64,000 nucleotides of DNA from JANJUO01 sp942492935 (GTDB lineage Bacteria > Bacteroidota > Ignavibacteria > Kapaibacteriales > UBA2268). Both the position numbers and the translations under genes were made by a program. Of the stretch, positions 56,615 to 64,000 are shown piece by piece. The notes beneath the pieces were generated by a model. The model searched no databases, was not told the DNA's origin, and was given only the letters and a program-made list of their open reading frames with translations. The stretch spans positions 3,596,001 to 3,660,000 of the forward strand of contig OW818654.1 of the NCBI GenBank assembly GCA_942492935.1, read 5' to 3'. Numbering within the stretch: the stretch's first letter is position 1; each line of letters starts with the position of its first letter.

Positions 56615-58291
56615 TTAAAATTCATTTGTTATATCTTTCTGTTGCCTAATTGAGAAAAATCTAAATTGGTCAACTTGTACATTTTCGTTCTGTTGAACTT
56701 TTATTTTAACGAAATACTTTATCATTAATTTTGAAATAGTAGAAAAAGTTCCCTCTGTTATATATTCTGCAATGTTTGGATGTACATTCAAAATCAATCT
56801 AAATTCTTTAGAAATCTTTCTAAAATTTTTAAGCCATCTCTCAATTTCATTAATTAACACAGCTTTTGAAGTAACTCTACCTGTACCTTTGCAATGCGGA
56901 CAAATTTCAGTAATCTTCTCCACTATATTCTGATTAATTCTCTGTCTTGTAATTTGCATCAATCCAAGCTGAGTAAGCGGATATATTAAAACTTTAGCTC
57001 TATCTTTAGAAATTTCTTTTCGCATTTCATTAAACAATTTTTTGCGATGCCCTTCATTTCCCATATCAATAAAATCAACGATAATAATACCGCCAATATC
57101 ACGCAATCTTATTTGTCTTGCAATCTCTTTAGCAGCATCTATATTTGTTTTATAGGCATTTAATTCCTGCTCTTGCTCTTGAGAACGTCCTGAATTTACG
57201 TCAATAACAGTTAGTGCTTCGGTTTGGTCAATCACGATATCGCCACCAGAGTATAAACTTACTTTTCGTCTGTAAGTCTTTGCAAGTTCACGTTCGATGC
57301 CAAATTCTTCAAAAATAGACCTATCTGAATCAAATAATTCGAGTTTGCTTTCTAAATGTGGTGAAACTCTTTTGATATAATTCATTAAATCACGATATAG
57401 CTTCTTAGAATCAATAACTATTCTTTGCACATCAGTTGTAAATAAATCCCTAACAATACTGTTTGCGAGTGATAAATCTTGATATATCAATGAAGGTCCT
57501 ACTGCTTTCTTTGCTCTACCGTCTATTTCACCCCATAATTCAAGAAGAAATTTCCAATCATTTCTAAGTTCGTCTTCCGTTTTTCCCCTCGCGGCAGTAC
57601 GGATAATAACTCCAAATCCTTCTGGCAGTACATTTCTTGCTAATTGCCTGAGCCGTCTGCGTTCTTGAAATGAAGAAATTTTTCTTGAAACTCCTATCAT
57701 ATTATCTTTTGGAAGTAGAACTGTATATCTCCCTGGTAATGCAACTTTGGTAGTTACTTTTACACCTTTATGGGCATAAGCTTCTCTCACAACCTGAACA
57801 TAAACATTCTGCCCTTCAACAAGATTTATTGGAATTTCACCAGAACTCTTAGTTTTGAAAGTGGCTTGTTTGTCTTGCTTTTTGTTAGTAGGTAAATTCT
57901 TTTGAGATTTTTTATGTTTATCTGTTTGAATTGGTTCATCATTTTCCTCTAAAACTTCTTCATCAATTACATCAGCAACAACAATATTCTCTATCTCATC
58001 AGAAACTAATATTTCATCTAATTCTTCACTATCTTCTTCATCGGTAAGGAATGAATTTTCCGAACCATCATTAACATCTGAAAAATGCAAGAAAGCATCT
58101 TGATTTAGACCAATATTTATAAAAGCCGCATTTATACCTGTTGCAATTTTACTAACTTTACCGTAATAAATATTTCCAATAAACCTTTCTTTTGATGGCA
58201 TTTCTATAAAAAACTCAGCCAAATGCCCATCTTCTGTGATAGCCACCCTAACTTCATTTATAGCAGAATTTATTATAATTTCTTTCTTCAT
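56615..58291 (-). CDS. rng: RNase G/E-family ribonuclease
   Basis: From the ATG at 58291 the protein has 558 residues; a frame start 36 bases upstream adds residues unlike the family. The S1 domain (IGNIYYGKVSKIATGINAAFINIGLNQDAFLHFSD, given as region 35-70) is interrupted by an acidic then Lys-rich insert of about 80 residues. The catalytic DVNSG (LTVIDVNSGRS) and IVDFIDM supply the Mg-binding Asp residues, and CPHCKGTG the zinc link. It processes rRNA and mRNA. Confidence 0.92.
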   Translation of the reverse strand: MKKEIIINSAINEVRVAITEDGHLAEFFIEMPSKERFIGNIYYGKVSKIATGINAAFINIGLNQDAFLHFSDVNDGSENSFLTDEEDSEELDEILVSDEIENIVVADVIDEEVLEENDEPIQTDKHKKSQKNLPTNKKQDKQATFKTKSSGEIPINLVEGQNVYVQVVREAYAHKGVKVTTKVALPGRYTVLLPKDNMIGVSRKISSFQERRRLRQLARNVLPEGFGVIIRTAARGKTEDELRNDWKFLLELWGEIDGRAKKAVGPSLIYQDLSLANSIVRDLFTTDVQRIVIDSKKLYRDLMNYIKRVSPHLESKLELFDSDRSIFEEFGIERELAKTYRRKVSLYSGGDIVIDQTEALTVIDVNSGRSQEQEQELNAYKTNIDAAKEIARQIRLRDIGGIIIVDFIDMGNEGHRKKLFNEMRKEISKDRAKVLIYPLTQLGLMQITRQRINQNIVEKITEICPHCKGTGRVTSKAVLINEIERWLKNFRKISKEFRLILNVHPNIAEYITEGTFSTISKLMIKYFVKIKVQQNENVQVDQFRFFSIRQQKDITNEF

Positions 58292-58471
58292 AGCAAATTT
58301 ATATTTAAACAAACTACAAAAATACAAAAAAGCATTGTGATTTTATAAGTTAATATTTTTTTTGGAATTTTTAATTTATTAATTTCTAACAAATCAACCG
58401 TTTTGAAATTATATTCAAATATTTTTAAAGTTTTAAAAAAGATAAATAGAACAAACCATAATAAATATCAA

Positions 58472-58517
58472 ATGAAAGCTCCTTGAAAATCCTGATTGGA
58501 ATTATATCTTTGTTAAT
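58472..58517 (+). repeat. Dispersed palindromic element, degenerate forward copy
   Basis: It reads TCCTTGAAAATCC, TGATT, GGAATT and then TCTTTGTTAAT. The palindrome is weaker than in the 49.4 kb copy. Confidence 0.6.
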
Positions 58518-58679
58518 CATACCTAAATCTAATGGCTCCAATGAATGACAACGATATTTAAAGAGTTTAATTTTGAAATTAGTTCAGTATCTAACGATGG
58601 ATTCTGAAACGAGTTCAGAATGACCAAAAAAATTCAGTGTCTTTCCGCACTTGATAAGGAGACTCATTTTCATATTATA

Positions 58680-58708
58680 TGTCCTACTTTTTTTAAAAAT
58701 GTAGGACA
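58680..58708. repeat. Hairpin D, divergent stem
   Basis: TGTCCTAC (58680-58687) pairs with GTAGGACA (58701-58708); inner T and A runs can add pairs. The outer TGTCC/GGACA is shared with A-C; the inner part differs on both arms. Confidence 0.65.
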
Positions 58709-58803
58709 ACTTTTCAGATTTAATTATGGATTCTGAAACAAGTACAGAATGACCAAAATAAAGACAGTGTCATTCAGTAATTGGAGCGGGATCTAATATT
58801 TGC

Positions 58804-58836
58804 AGATGTGCCACACTTCGAAAGTGTGGCACATCT
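58804..58836. repeat. Hairpin E, compensated variant of A and B
   Basis: AGATGTGCCACACTT (58804-58818) pairs with AAGTGTGGCACATCT (58822-58836) around CGA. Two positions differ from A/B on both arms so that all 15 pairs are kept. Confidence 0.9.
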
Positions 58837-58924
58837 TGTTTCGAAAATGATATGAATCAGTAATGGATTCTGAAACAAGTTCAGAATGTCCAAGGGAAAA
58901 AAGTTCAGAATAACAAATTATTAC

Positions 58925-59932
58925 TTATGCCATTCTGCCTTTTAATCTATCTTTTGCTAATTTTTGCATATCGGCTACTTTATCCTGCTCGTCCACAATT
59001 TCGACTTTTAAAATCTCTTCAATAATATCTTCAAGAGCAACAATACCATTAAATACACCGAATTCATCGAAGACAAAAGCTAAATGGACGCGCTTTTTTA
59101 CCATTAAATTCAGCAAATGGTCAAGGTGTAAATTCCATTCTACTTGAATAGTTTTGTCTTTACGAACCAAATTTTCAACTAAAAAATTTTCATCTCCATA
59201 TAATCCAATCAGGTCTTTTGTGTATAAAATTCCAATCATATTATCAGGAGTTTCATCATAAATTGGAATTCTACTATGTCCCTTTTCCTTTATTTCTTTC
59301 AATAATTTTTCAGTTAAAGGATAATTTCTATTAAGATAGTAAACTACGGTTTTCGGTGTCATAATATCATAAGCTTGCTTTTCGGAATAAGATAAAGCAC
59401 CAAGAATAATCCGTTCTTCATCTTCATCAATATTTGAATGTGGAGAGTCTTCATGAAATCTAATCAATTCTGATATTTCTTGTTTGCTAAAAATTATAGG
59501 GTCTTCATTACCGAGCATTAAATCGAGAAATAATGATAATGGTTTGGCTACCGGATACAATATAAAAATAAATAAATGGGCAAGCCATACTGTTTTTGAA
59601 CCTAAAGTAAGTGCATATCGAGCAAAAAATGCCTGTGGCATAATTTCACCAAGAACAACAATCAATCCAGTGGCGATTAATCCAGCAACTACTCCGGTTG
59701 CAATATCACCGAGTAAAATAGCAATAGTAGAATTAACTGCAACATTACCAAGAAGTAAAGTACAAAGAAGTAGATTTCCATTTTTTCTAACTTTATAAAC
59801 TTTTAATGCTCGTTTATCCCCTAATTTAATTTTCTGCTCTAATGCACTTAATGATAAACTAAAGCTACCGATTGTAAGTCCGGAAAAAATCGCTGACATA
59901 AAAAGTAAAATACCAAGATAAAAATATTCCAT
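58925..59932 (-). CDS. CNNM/CorC-like membrane protein with CBS pair
   Basis: The 335-residue protein has a DUF21 membrane domain at about 1-170 (FSGLTIGSFSLSLSALEQKIKLGDKRALKVYKVR as start region, read in parts) and two CBS domains at about 195-315 (IMTPKTVVYYL, HLAFVFDEFGVFNGIVALEDIIEEIL). It lacks the C-terminal CorC_HlyC domain of longer relatives. Family members are linked to Mg or other cation transport. It ends the metH-DUF454-cdd run. Confidence 0.85.
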   Translation of the reverse strand: MEYFYLGILLFMSAIFSGLTIGSFSLSLSALEQKIKLGDKRALKVYKVRKNGNLLLCTLLLGNVAVNSTIAILLGDIATGVVAGLIATGLIVVLGEIMPQAFFARYALTLGSKTVWLAHLFIFILYPVAKPLSLFLDLMLGNEDPIIFSKQEISELIRFHEDSPHSNIDEDEERIILGALSYSEKQAYDIMTPKTVVYYLNRNYPLTEKLLKEIKEKGHSRIPIYDETPDNMIGILYTKDLIGLYGDENFLVENLVRKDKTIQVEWNLHLDHLLNLMVKKRVHLAFVFDEFGVFNGIVALEDIIEEILKVEIVDEQDKVADMQKLAKDRLKGRMA

Positions 59933-59963
59933 TTTAATTTTTTCAAATATTATGATTAATTAT

Positions 59964-60404
59964 TTATAAATTTTCCTTTCCAAATGAAAAGGGTAGCAGT
60001 TCTTTGAAATCAGTTATATATATTTTAAAAATGTCCTCATTATCATCTAAATTTACTGAAATTATTCGTGAGTTGTCAACTGTAAATTCAGAAATCTTCT
60101 GTCTGCATAATCCACACGGCATAGACGGAATAGATGTTCCTTTTAATACAATTGCAATAGTATTAATTTCTTTGCATCCACTTAAAACCATATTGTCTAT
60201 TGCAAGCATTTCAGCATGAGTTGTTAAAGTGAAATCAGCACTTTCTATATTACATCCTTTATGAATATTTCCATTTTTATCAAGTAATGCAGCACCTACA
60301 GCATAATTAGAGTAAGTGCAATATGCATTTTTTCTCGCTTCTGTAGCAGAATTAATTAAACTCTTATCTATTTCATTAAGTGCTTCAAAATCAACTGTTT
60401 TCAT
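59964..60404 (-). CDS. cdd: Cytidine deaminase
   Basis: This zinc enzyme turns cytidine and deoxycytidine into uridines for pyrimidine salvage. The zinc site is THAEMLAID with catalytic Glu and PCGLCRQKISEF with two Cys. YSNYAVGAAL and CNIESADF bind substrate. The 146 residues fit the homotetrameric type. Its start overlaps the end of the DUF454 gene by 14 bases. Confidence 0.93.
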   Translation of the reverse strand: MKTVDFEALNEIDKSLINSATEARKNAYCTYSNYAVGAALLDKNGNIHKGCNIESADFTLTTHAEMLAIDNMVLSGCKEINTIAIVLKGTSIPSMPCGLCRQKISEFTVDNSRIISVNLDDNEDIFKIYITDFKELLPFSFGKENL

Positions 60405-60816
60405 ATTCTTCCTCGTAGTTTTCTTCTTTATAGGTTTTAATCATAATCAAATGAATAGTTACACCTGTGGCAATGCAAGGTAATAAAATTCTAAGCCAAA
60501 GATAATCAACAAAATACATCGATGTTAATATAGTTATCCAAAGGACACAAATTGAAATAATTTTAGCCATAAGAGGAATCCCTCTTTTTTCACGATAATT
60601 GCGAATGTAATCTCCAAAATACTTGTTATTTAAGAGCCAAAAATACATTTTTTCAGACCCTCTAAAATAACACCAAGCACCAATCAGTAAAAATACTGTA
60701 GTTGGCATTACAGGTAAAAATATACCTATTATTCCAAGCCCAACAGAAATTGTGCCAAGAATATTGAAAAGCCATCTTATATATCTATTTCGGGAAACCT
60801 TTGGTCTATTATCCAT
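60391..60816 (-). CDS. YbaN-like DUF454 membrane protein
   Basis: The 141-residue protein has three or four membrane segments and the DUF454 marks LGIIGIFLPVMPTTVFLLIGAWCYFRGSEKMY (in parts: LPVMPTTVF, FRGSEK) and NKYFGDYIRNYREKRGIPL. Function in the family is unknown. It lies between metH (20-base gap) and cdd (overlap). Confidence 0.87.
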   Translation of the reverse strand: MDNRPKVSRNRYIRWLFNILGTISVGLGIIGIFLPVMPTTVFLLIGAWCYFRGSEKMYFWLLNNKYFGDYIRNYREKRGIPLMAKIISICVLWITILTSMYFVDYLWLRILLPCIATGVTIHLIMIKTYKEENYEEEYENS

Positions 60817-60835
60817 AATTTATATAATTTAAATT

Positions 60836-63800
60836 TCAAACTAAGTAAGTAGAAAGCCATTTTTCAGCTTCTTGTTTAGTTATATTCTTGCGTTTTGCGT
60901 AATCATTTAATTGTTCTACTGTAATTTTTCCAACAGCAAAGTATTTTGCATTTTTATTTGCAAAATATAAACCACTTACAGAAGCTGGCGGATTCATCAT
61001 GCAAGATTCAGTTAATGAAATTCCAATTTTCTCTTCTGCATTAAGTATTTTCATCACTTTTATATTTTCAGTATGGTCTGGTATTGATGGATAACCAATA
61101 GCAGGTCTAATTCCAATATATTTTTCATTTAATAAATCATCATTACTTAAATTTTCATCAGATGAATAACCCCAAATGTCATTACGTACTTTCTTATGCA
61201 AAAGTTCAGCAAAAGCTTCAGCAAGTCGGTCAGCAATTATTTTATACATCAATGCCTTGTAATCATCATTTTCAGATTCGCTTTGTTTTACTAAATCATC
61301 AACACCAATTCCTGCAGTACAACAAAATACGCCTACATAATCTTCAATATTACTCTCTTTTGGTGCAATATAATCAGCAAGAGAAAGATTTTCCGCATTA
61401 TTTGTTTTAGCATTTTGCTGACGTAACATATTAAAAGTTTCTAATAAAAATTCATTTTCATCAAATAATAAAATATCATCATTGATTGAACCTGCTTTAA
61501 AAATCCCCAAAGATGCATTTGCTTTGATAGATTTATTTTCAATTATTTCATCAAGCAATTGATTTGCATAATCAAATAATTTTCTTGCTTCTTCACCTTT
61601 TTCGGGATTATCAAAAATCTGTGGATAGCGTCCTTTGATTTCCCAAGTTACAAAAAATTGTGTCCAATTGATATAATTTCTAATTTCTTCAATCGGGTAA
61701 TCAATAAAATATTTTCTTCCCAATTCATTTGGCATAAAGATTTTTTCATTTTCCCAATCAATTTTAAATTTATTTTCTTTTGCTTTTGAAAATGAAATCA
61801 AATTTTTTGCGGAGTTTGAATTTGCAAAATTTTCTCTGATTTGTTTATACTCATTTGCGATAGATTCAAAAAATTCGTGTCGTCTTTCGTTGCTAATTAA
61901 ATTATTTGCAACAGGAACAGACTTTCCAGCATCTAATACGTGAATCACAGGAGCAGAATAATTTGGAGCAATTTTAACAGCGGTGTGAGTTCTTGAAGTG
62001 GTCGCACCTCCAATCAGCAACGGTTGTTTCATACCATTTTTTTCAAGTTCTTTTGCAATATGAACCATTTCATCAAGAGAAGGAGTGATTAAACCACTTA
62101 AACCAATTATATCAACATTATGTTTTTTAGCTTCCTCGATAATTTTTTCACAAGGAACCATTACCCCAATATCAATTACTTCATAATTATTACATGCAAG
62201 CACTACGCCTACAATATTTTTGCCAATATCATGCACATCACCTTTTACAGTGGCAAGTAGAATTTTACCAGCATTTGTCCGTTCTGATTTCTTTAATTCT
62301 TTCTCAATATACGGAATTAAATGGGCAACAGATTTTTTCATCACTCTTGCACTTTTGACTACTTGAGGTAGAAACATTTTGCCTTTGCCAAACAAATCCC
62401 CAACTACATCCATAGCACTCATTAATGGACCATCAATAACCATTAATGGATTCCCAAAATGTAGTCTTGCTTCCTCTGTATCAGCTACTATATATTCATC
62501 AAGTCCTTTAATTAAAGCATATTTGATTCGTTCTACTACTTGTAAATTTCTCCATTCATCAATATGTTTTTCCGCTTTGTCCTTCTTTTTCAAAGATTCA
62601 GCATGATTTATCAATCTTTCTGTGGCGTCATTTCTTCTATTTAGTAAGACGTCCTCTACTTTTTCGAGTAATTCCTTATCTATATCATCATAAACGCCAA
62701 TTTGACCAGCATTCACAATTCCCATATCCAAGCCGGCATTAACTGCATAATACAAAAAAGCAGTATGCATAGCAGAACGTACTTCTTCATTCCCACGGAA
62801 AGAAAATGATACATTACTGATTCCACCACTTGTTTTAGCATAAGGAAGATTTTCTTTTATCCATCGAACAGCATTTATAAAATCAACCGCATAATTATTA
62901 TGTTCTTCGATTCCTGTGCCAATAGTTAATACATTTGGGTCTATAATAATATCATTTACAGGAAAATGAACTTTCTCTGTTAAGATTTTATAAGCTCTTG
63001 TGGCAATTTCAATTTTCCTTTCTAATGTATCAGCTTGTCCTTTTTCATCAAATAGCATTACAACAACAGCAGCACCAAACTGCATTATTTTTTTTGCTTG
63101 TTCAATAAATACATCTTCGCCTTCTTTCAAAGAAATTGAATTAACTACTCCTTTTCCTTGAATACATTTTAAACCTGTATGAATGACTGACCATTTTGAT
63201 GAATCAATCATTATCGGAACTTTTGAAATATCCGGCTCAGAACCAATCAAATTCAGAAATTCGGTAATAACTTTCTCCGAATCAATCATTCCTTCATCCA
63301 TATTGATATCAATCATCATTGCACCATTTTCAACTTGCTGGCGTGCAATTTTAAGAGCTTCCTCATAATTAGATTGTTCTATCAATTTTTTGAATTTTGC
63401 TGAACCAGAAACATTTGTTCTTTCACCAATATTTATAAAATTAGAACCCGGATAATACAAAAGTGGCTCTAAACCACTTAACTTAAATTCCTTAGTAATG
63501 TTTGGTATAATCCTCGGTTTAATATCAACAACAGCTTCTTTCATTGCTTTTATATGAGGTGGTTGAGTACCACAACATCCTCCAAGAATATTGATATATC
63601 CGTCTATTGCATATTGTCTTGCTTGTTGCCCCATAAATTCAGGACTTTCATCATATCCGCCAAAAGCATTTGGTAATCCTGCATTAGGATACAAACTTGT
63701 AAAACAATCGGCAATAGTAGATAATTCAGAAATATAAGGTCGCATTTGAGCAGAACCCAACGCACAATTCAAACCAATTGATAGTAAATTAGGACAATGT

Positions 63801-64000
63801 GCTACTGATATCCAAAATGCTTCCGTAGTTTGCCCGGATAGAGTTCTGCCTGACTGGTCAACAATTGTTCCAGATATCATAACAGGAATATGATTTCCAG
63901 TAACGTTAAAATATTCCGAAACTGCCCAAATAGCTGCTTTTGCATTCAATGTATCAAATACAGTCTCAATTAGAAAAATATCTACACCGCCATCAGCCAA
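60836..64000 (-). CDS. metH: Cobalamin-dependent methionine synthase (N-terminus outside window)
   Basis: The frame is open to the window edge, so about 170-200 N-terminal residues are missing. The 1054 visible residues hold the end of the homocysteine domain with zinc ligands Cys79 (GLNCALG) and Cys142-Cys143 (GGCCGT), the pterin domain (FINIGERTNVSGSAKFKKL), the B12 domain with DVHDIGKNIVG near 595 and the SAM activation domain (RPAIGYPSIPDH). It methylates homocysteine with methyl-tetrahydrofolate. No B12 riboswitch can be judged because the start is not present. Confidence 0.95.
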   Translation of the reverse strand: MADGGVDIFLIETVFDTLNAKAAIWAVSEYFNVTGNHIPVMISGTIVDQSGRTLSGQTTEAFWISVAHCPNLLSIGLNCALGSAQMRPYISELSTIADCFTSLYPNAGLPNAFGGYDESPEFMGQQARQYAIDGYINILGGCCGTQPPHIKAMKEAVVDIKPRIIPNITKEFKLSGLEPLLYYPGSNFINIGERTNVSGSAKFKKLIEQSNYEEALKIARQQVENGAMMIDINMDEGMIDSEKVITEFLNLIGSEPDISKVPIMIDSSKWSVIHTGLKCIQGKGVVNSISLKEGEDVFIEQAKKIMQFGAAVVVMLFDEKGQADTLERKIEIATRAYKILTEKVHFPVNDIIIDPNVLTIGTGIEEHNNYAVDFINAVRWIKENLPYAKTSGGISNVSFSFRGNEEVRSAMHTAFLYYAVNAGLDMGIVNAGQIGVYDDIDKELLEKVEDVLLNRRNDATERLINHAESLKKKDKAEKHIDEWRNLQVVERIKYALIKGLDEYIVADTEEARLHFGNPLMVIDGPLMSAMDVVGDLFGKGKMFLPQVVKSARVMKKSVAHLIPYIEKELKKSERTNAGKILLATVKGDVHDIGKNIVGVVLACNNYEVIDIGVMVPCEKIIEEAKKHNVDIIGLSGLITPSLDEMVHIAKELEKNGMKQPLLIGGATTSRTHTAVKIAPNYSAPVIHVLDAGKSVPVANNLISNERRHEFFESIANEYKQIRENFANSNSAKNLISFSKAKENKFKIDWENEKIFMPNELGRKYFIDYPIEEIRNYINWTQFFVTWEIKGRYPQIFDNPEKGEEARKLFDYANQLLDEIIENKSIKANASLGIFKAGSINDDILLFDENEFLLETFNMLRQQNAKTNNAENLSLADYIAPKESNIEDYVGVFCCTAGIGVDDLVKQSESENDDYKALMYKIIADRLAEAFAELLHKKVRNDIWGYSSDENLSNDDLLNEKYIGIRPAIGYPSIPDHTENIKVMKILNAEEKIGISLTESCMMNPPASVSGLYFANKNAKYFAVGKITVEQLNDYAKRKNITKQEAEKWLSTYLV

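Larger units (their letters stand above)
58328..58924. other. Long spacer made of composite repeats
   Basis: The spacer of about 600 bases has no gene. It contains one copy of the dispersed palindromic element (58472-58517), several CTGAAACAAGTTCAGAATG-type elements, hairpin D (58680-58708) and hairpin E (58804-58836). The flanks of hairpin E resemble those of hairpin B in the 53.6 kb spacer, so both spacers share a composite repeat. Confidence 0.75.

Overview
The window is AT-rich (roughly 30% GC) and tightly packed, with genes on both strands in short co-directional runs. Few genes have a clear Shine-Dalgarno sequence. Two secreted proteins end in type IX secretion (T9SS) type A sorting domains. 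There are also a PD40/OmpA protein, a large SBBP beta-propeller protein, a Bacteroidota-style DapD and a SiaB/SiaC partner-switching set. Together these point to the Bacteroidota/Chlorobi group, perhaps an Ignavibacteria- or Kapabacteria-like lineage. That placement is inference from protein style, not from a marker phylogeny.

Layout. 1-5.6 kb: the 5' part of an NDP-forming acyl-CoA synthetase, a repeat-bearing spacer, a small lipoprotein, a STAS protein, a DUF2179 membrane protein, the ptb-buk pair and tRNA-Glu. 5.9-8.5 kb: a cysteine desulfurase-like enzyme and a STAS-MlaE permease. 8.7-15.7 kb: a T9SS sortilin-type protein, a Memo-like protein, dapD and a PD40-OmpA protein. 15.8-21.9 kb: an unusual ABC transporter operon with a permease fused to two substrate-binding domains, an ATPase, a STAS protein and an acyltransferase-like protein. 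22-30.1 kb: an e(P4)-type phosphatase, flotillin plus NfeD, a LeuCD-type hydro-lyase, a histidine kinase and HisS. 30.3-39.2 kb: an amino-acid-type binding lipoprotein, TrmB, the SBBP protein, an M48 protease, a T9SS serine hydrolase and a glycosyltransferase. 39.2-46.1 kb: a frameshifted pirin, then a five-gene run of vWA protein, SpoIIE phosphatase, SiaB-like kinase, SiaC-like protein and a second SpoIIE phosphatase. 46.3-53.6 kb: MreD/MreC, a methionine gamma-lyase-like enzyme, then mraZ-rsmH followed directly by a UvrD/PcrA helicase. 54-64 kb: RseP, Dxr, RNase G, a CNNM/CBS protein, cytidine deaminase, DUF454 and the truncated metH.

How genes work together. Ptb-Buk and the acyl-CoA synthetase can each turn acyl-CoA thioesters into acids with gain of ATP. 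RseP, Dxr and RNase G form one minus-strand run, as do MetH, DUF454, Cdd and the CNNM protein. The most interesting gene sets are the Sia-like module with two opposing phosphatases (40.0-46.1 kb) and the fused ABC transporter operon (15.8-21.9 kb).

Non-coding signal. Four spacers carry repeats: nested dyads at 1.4-1.6 kb, a dispersed palindromic element (49.4-49.65, 46.2 and 58.5 kb), and a hairpin family at 53.6-54.0 and 58.7-58.85 kb whose stems show compensatory base changes.
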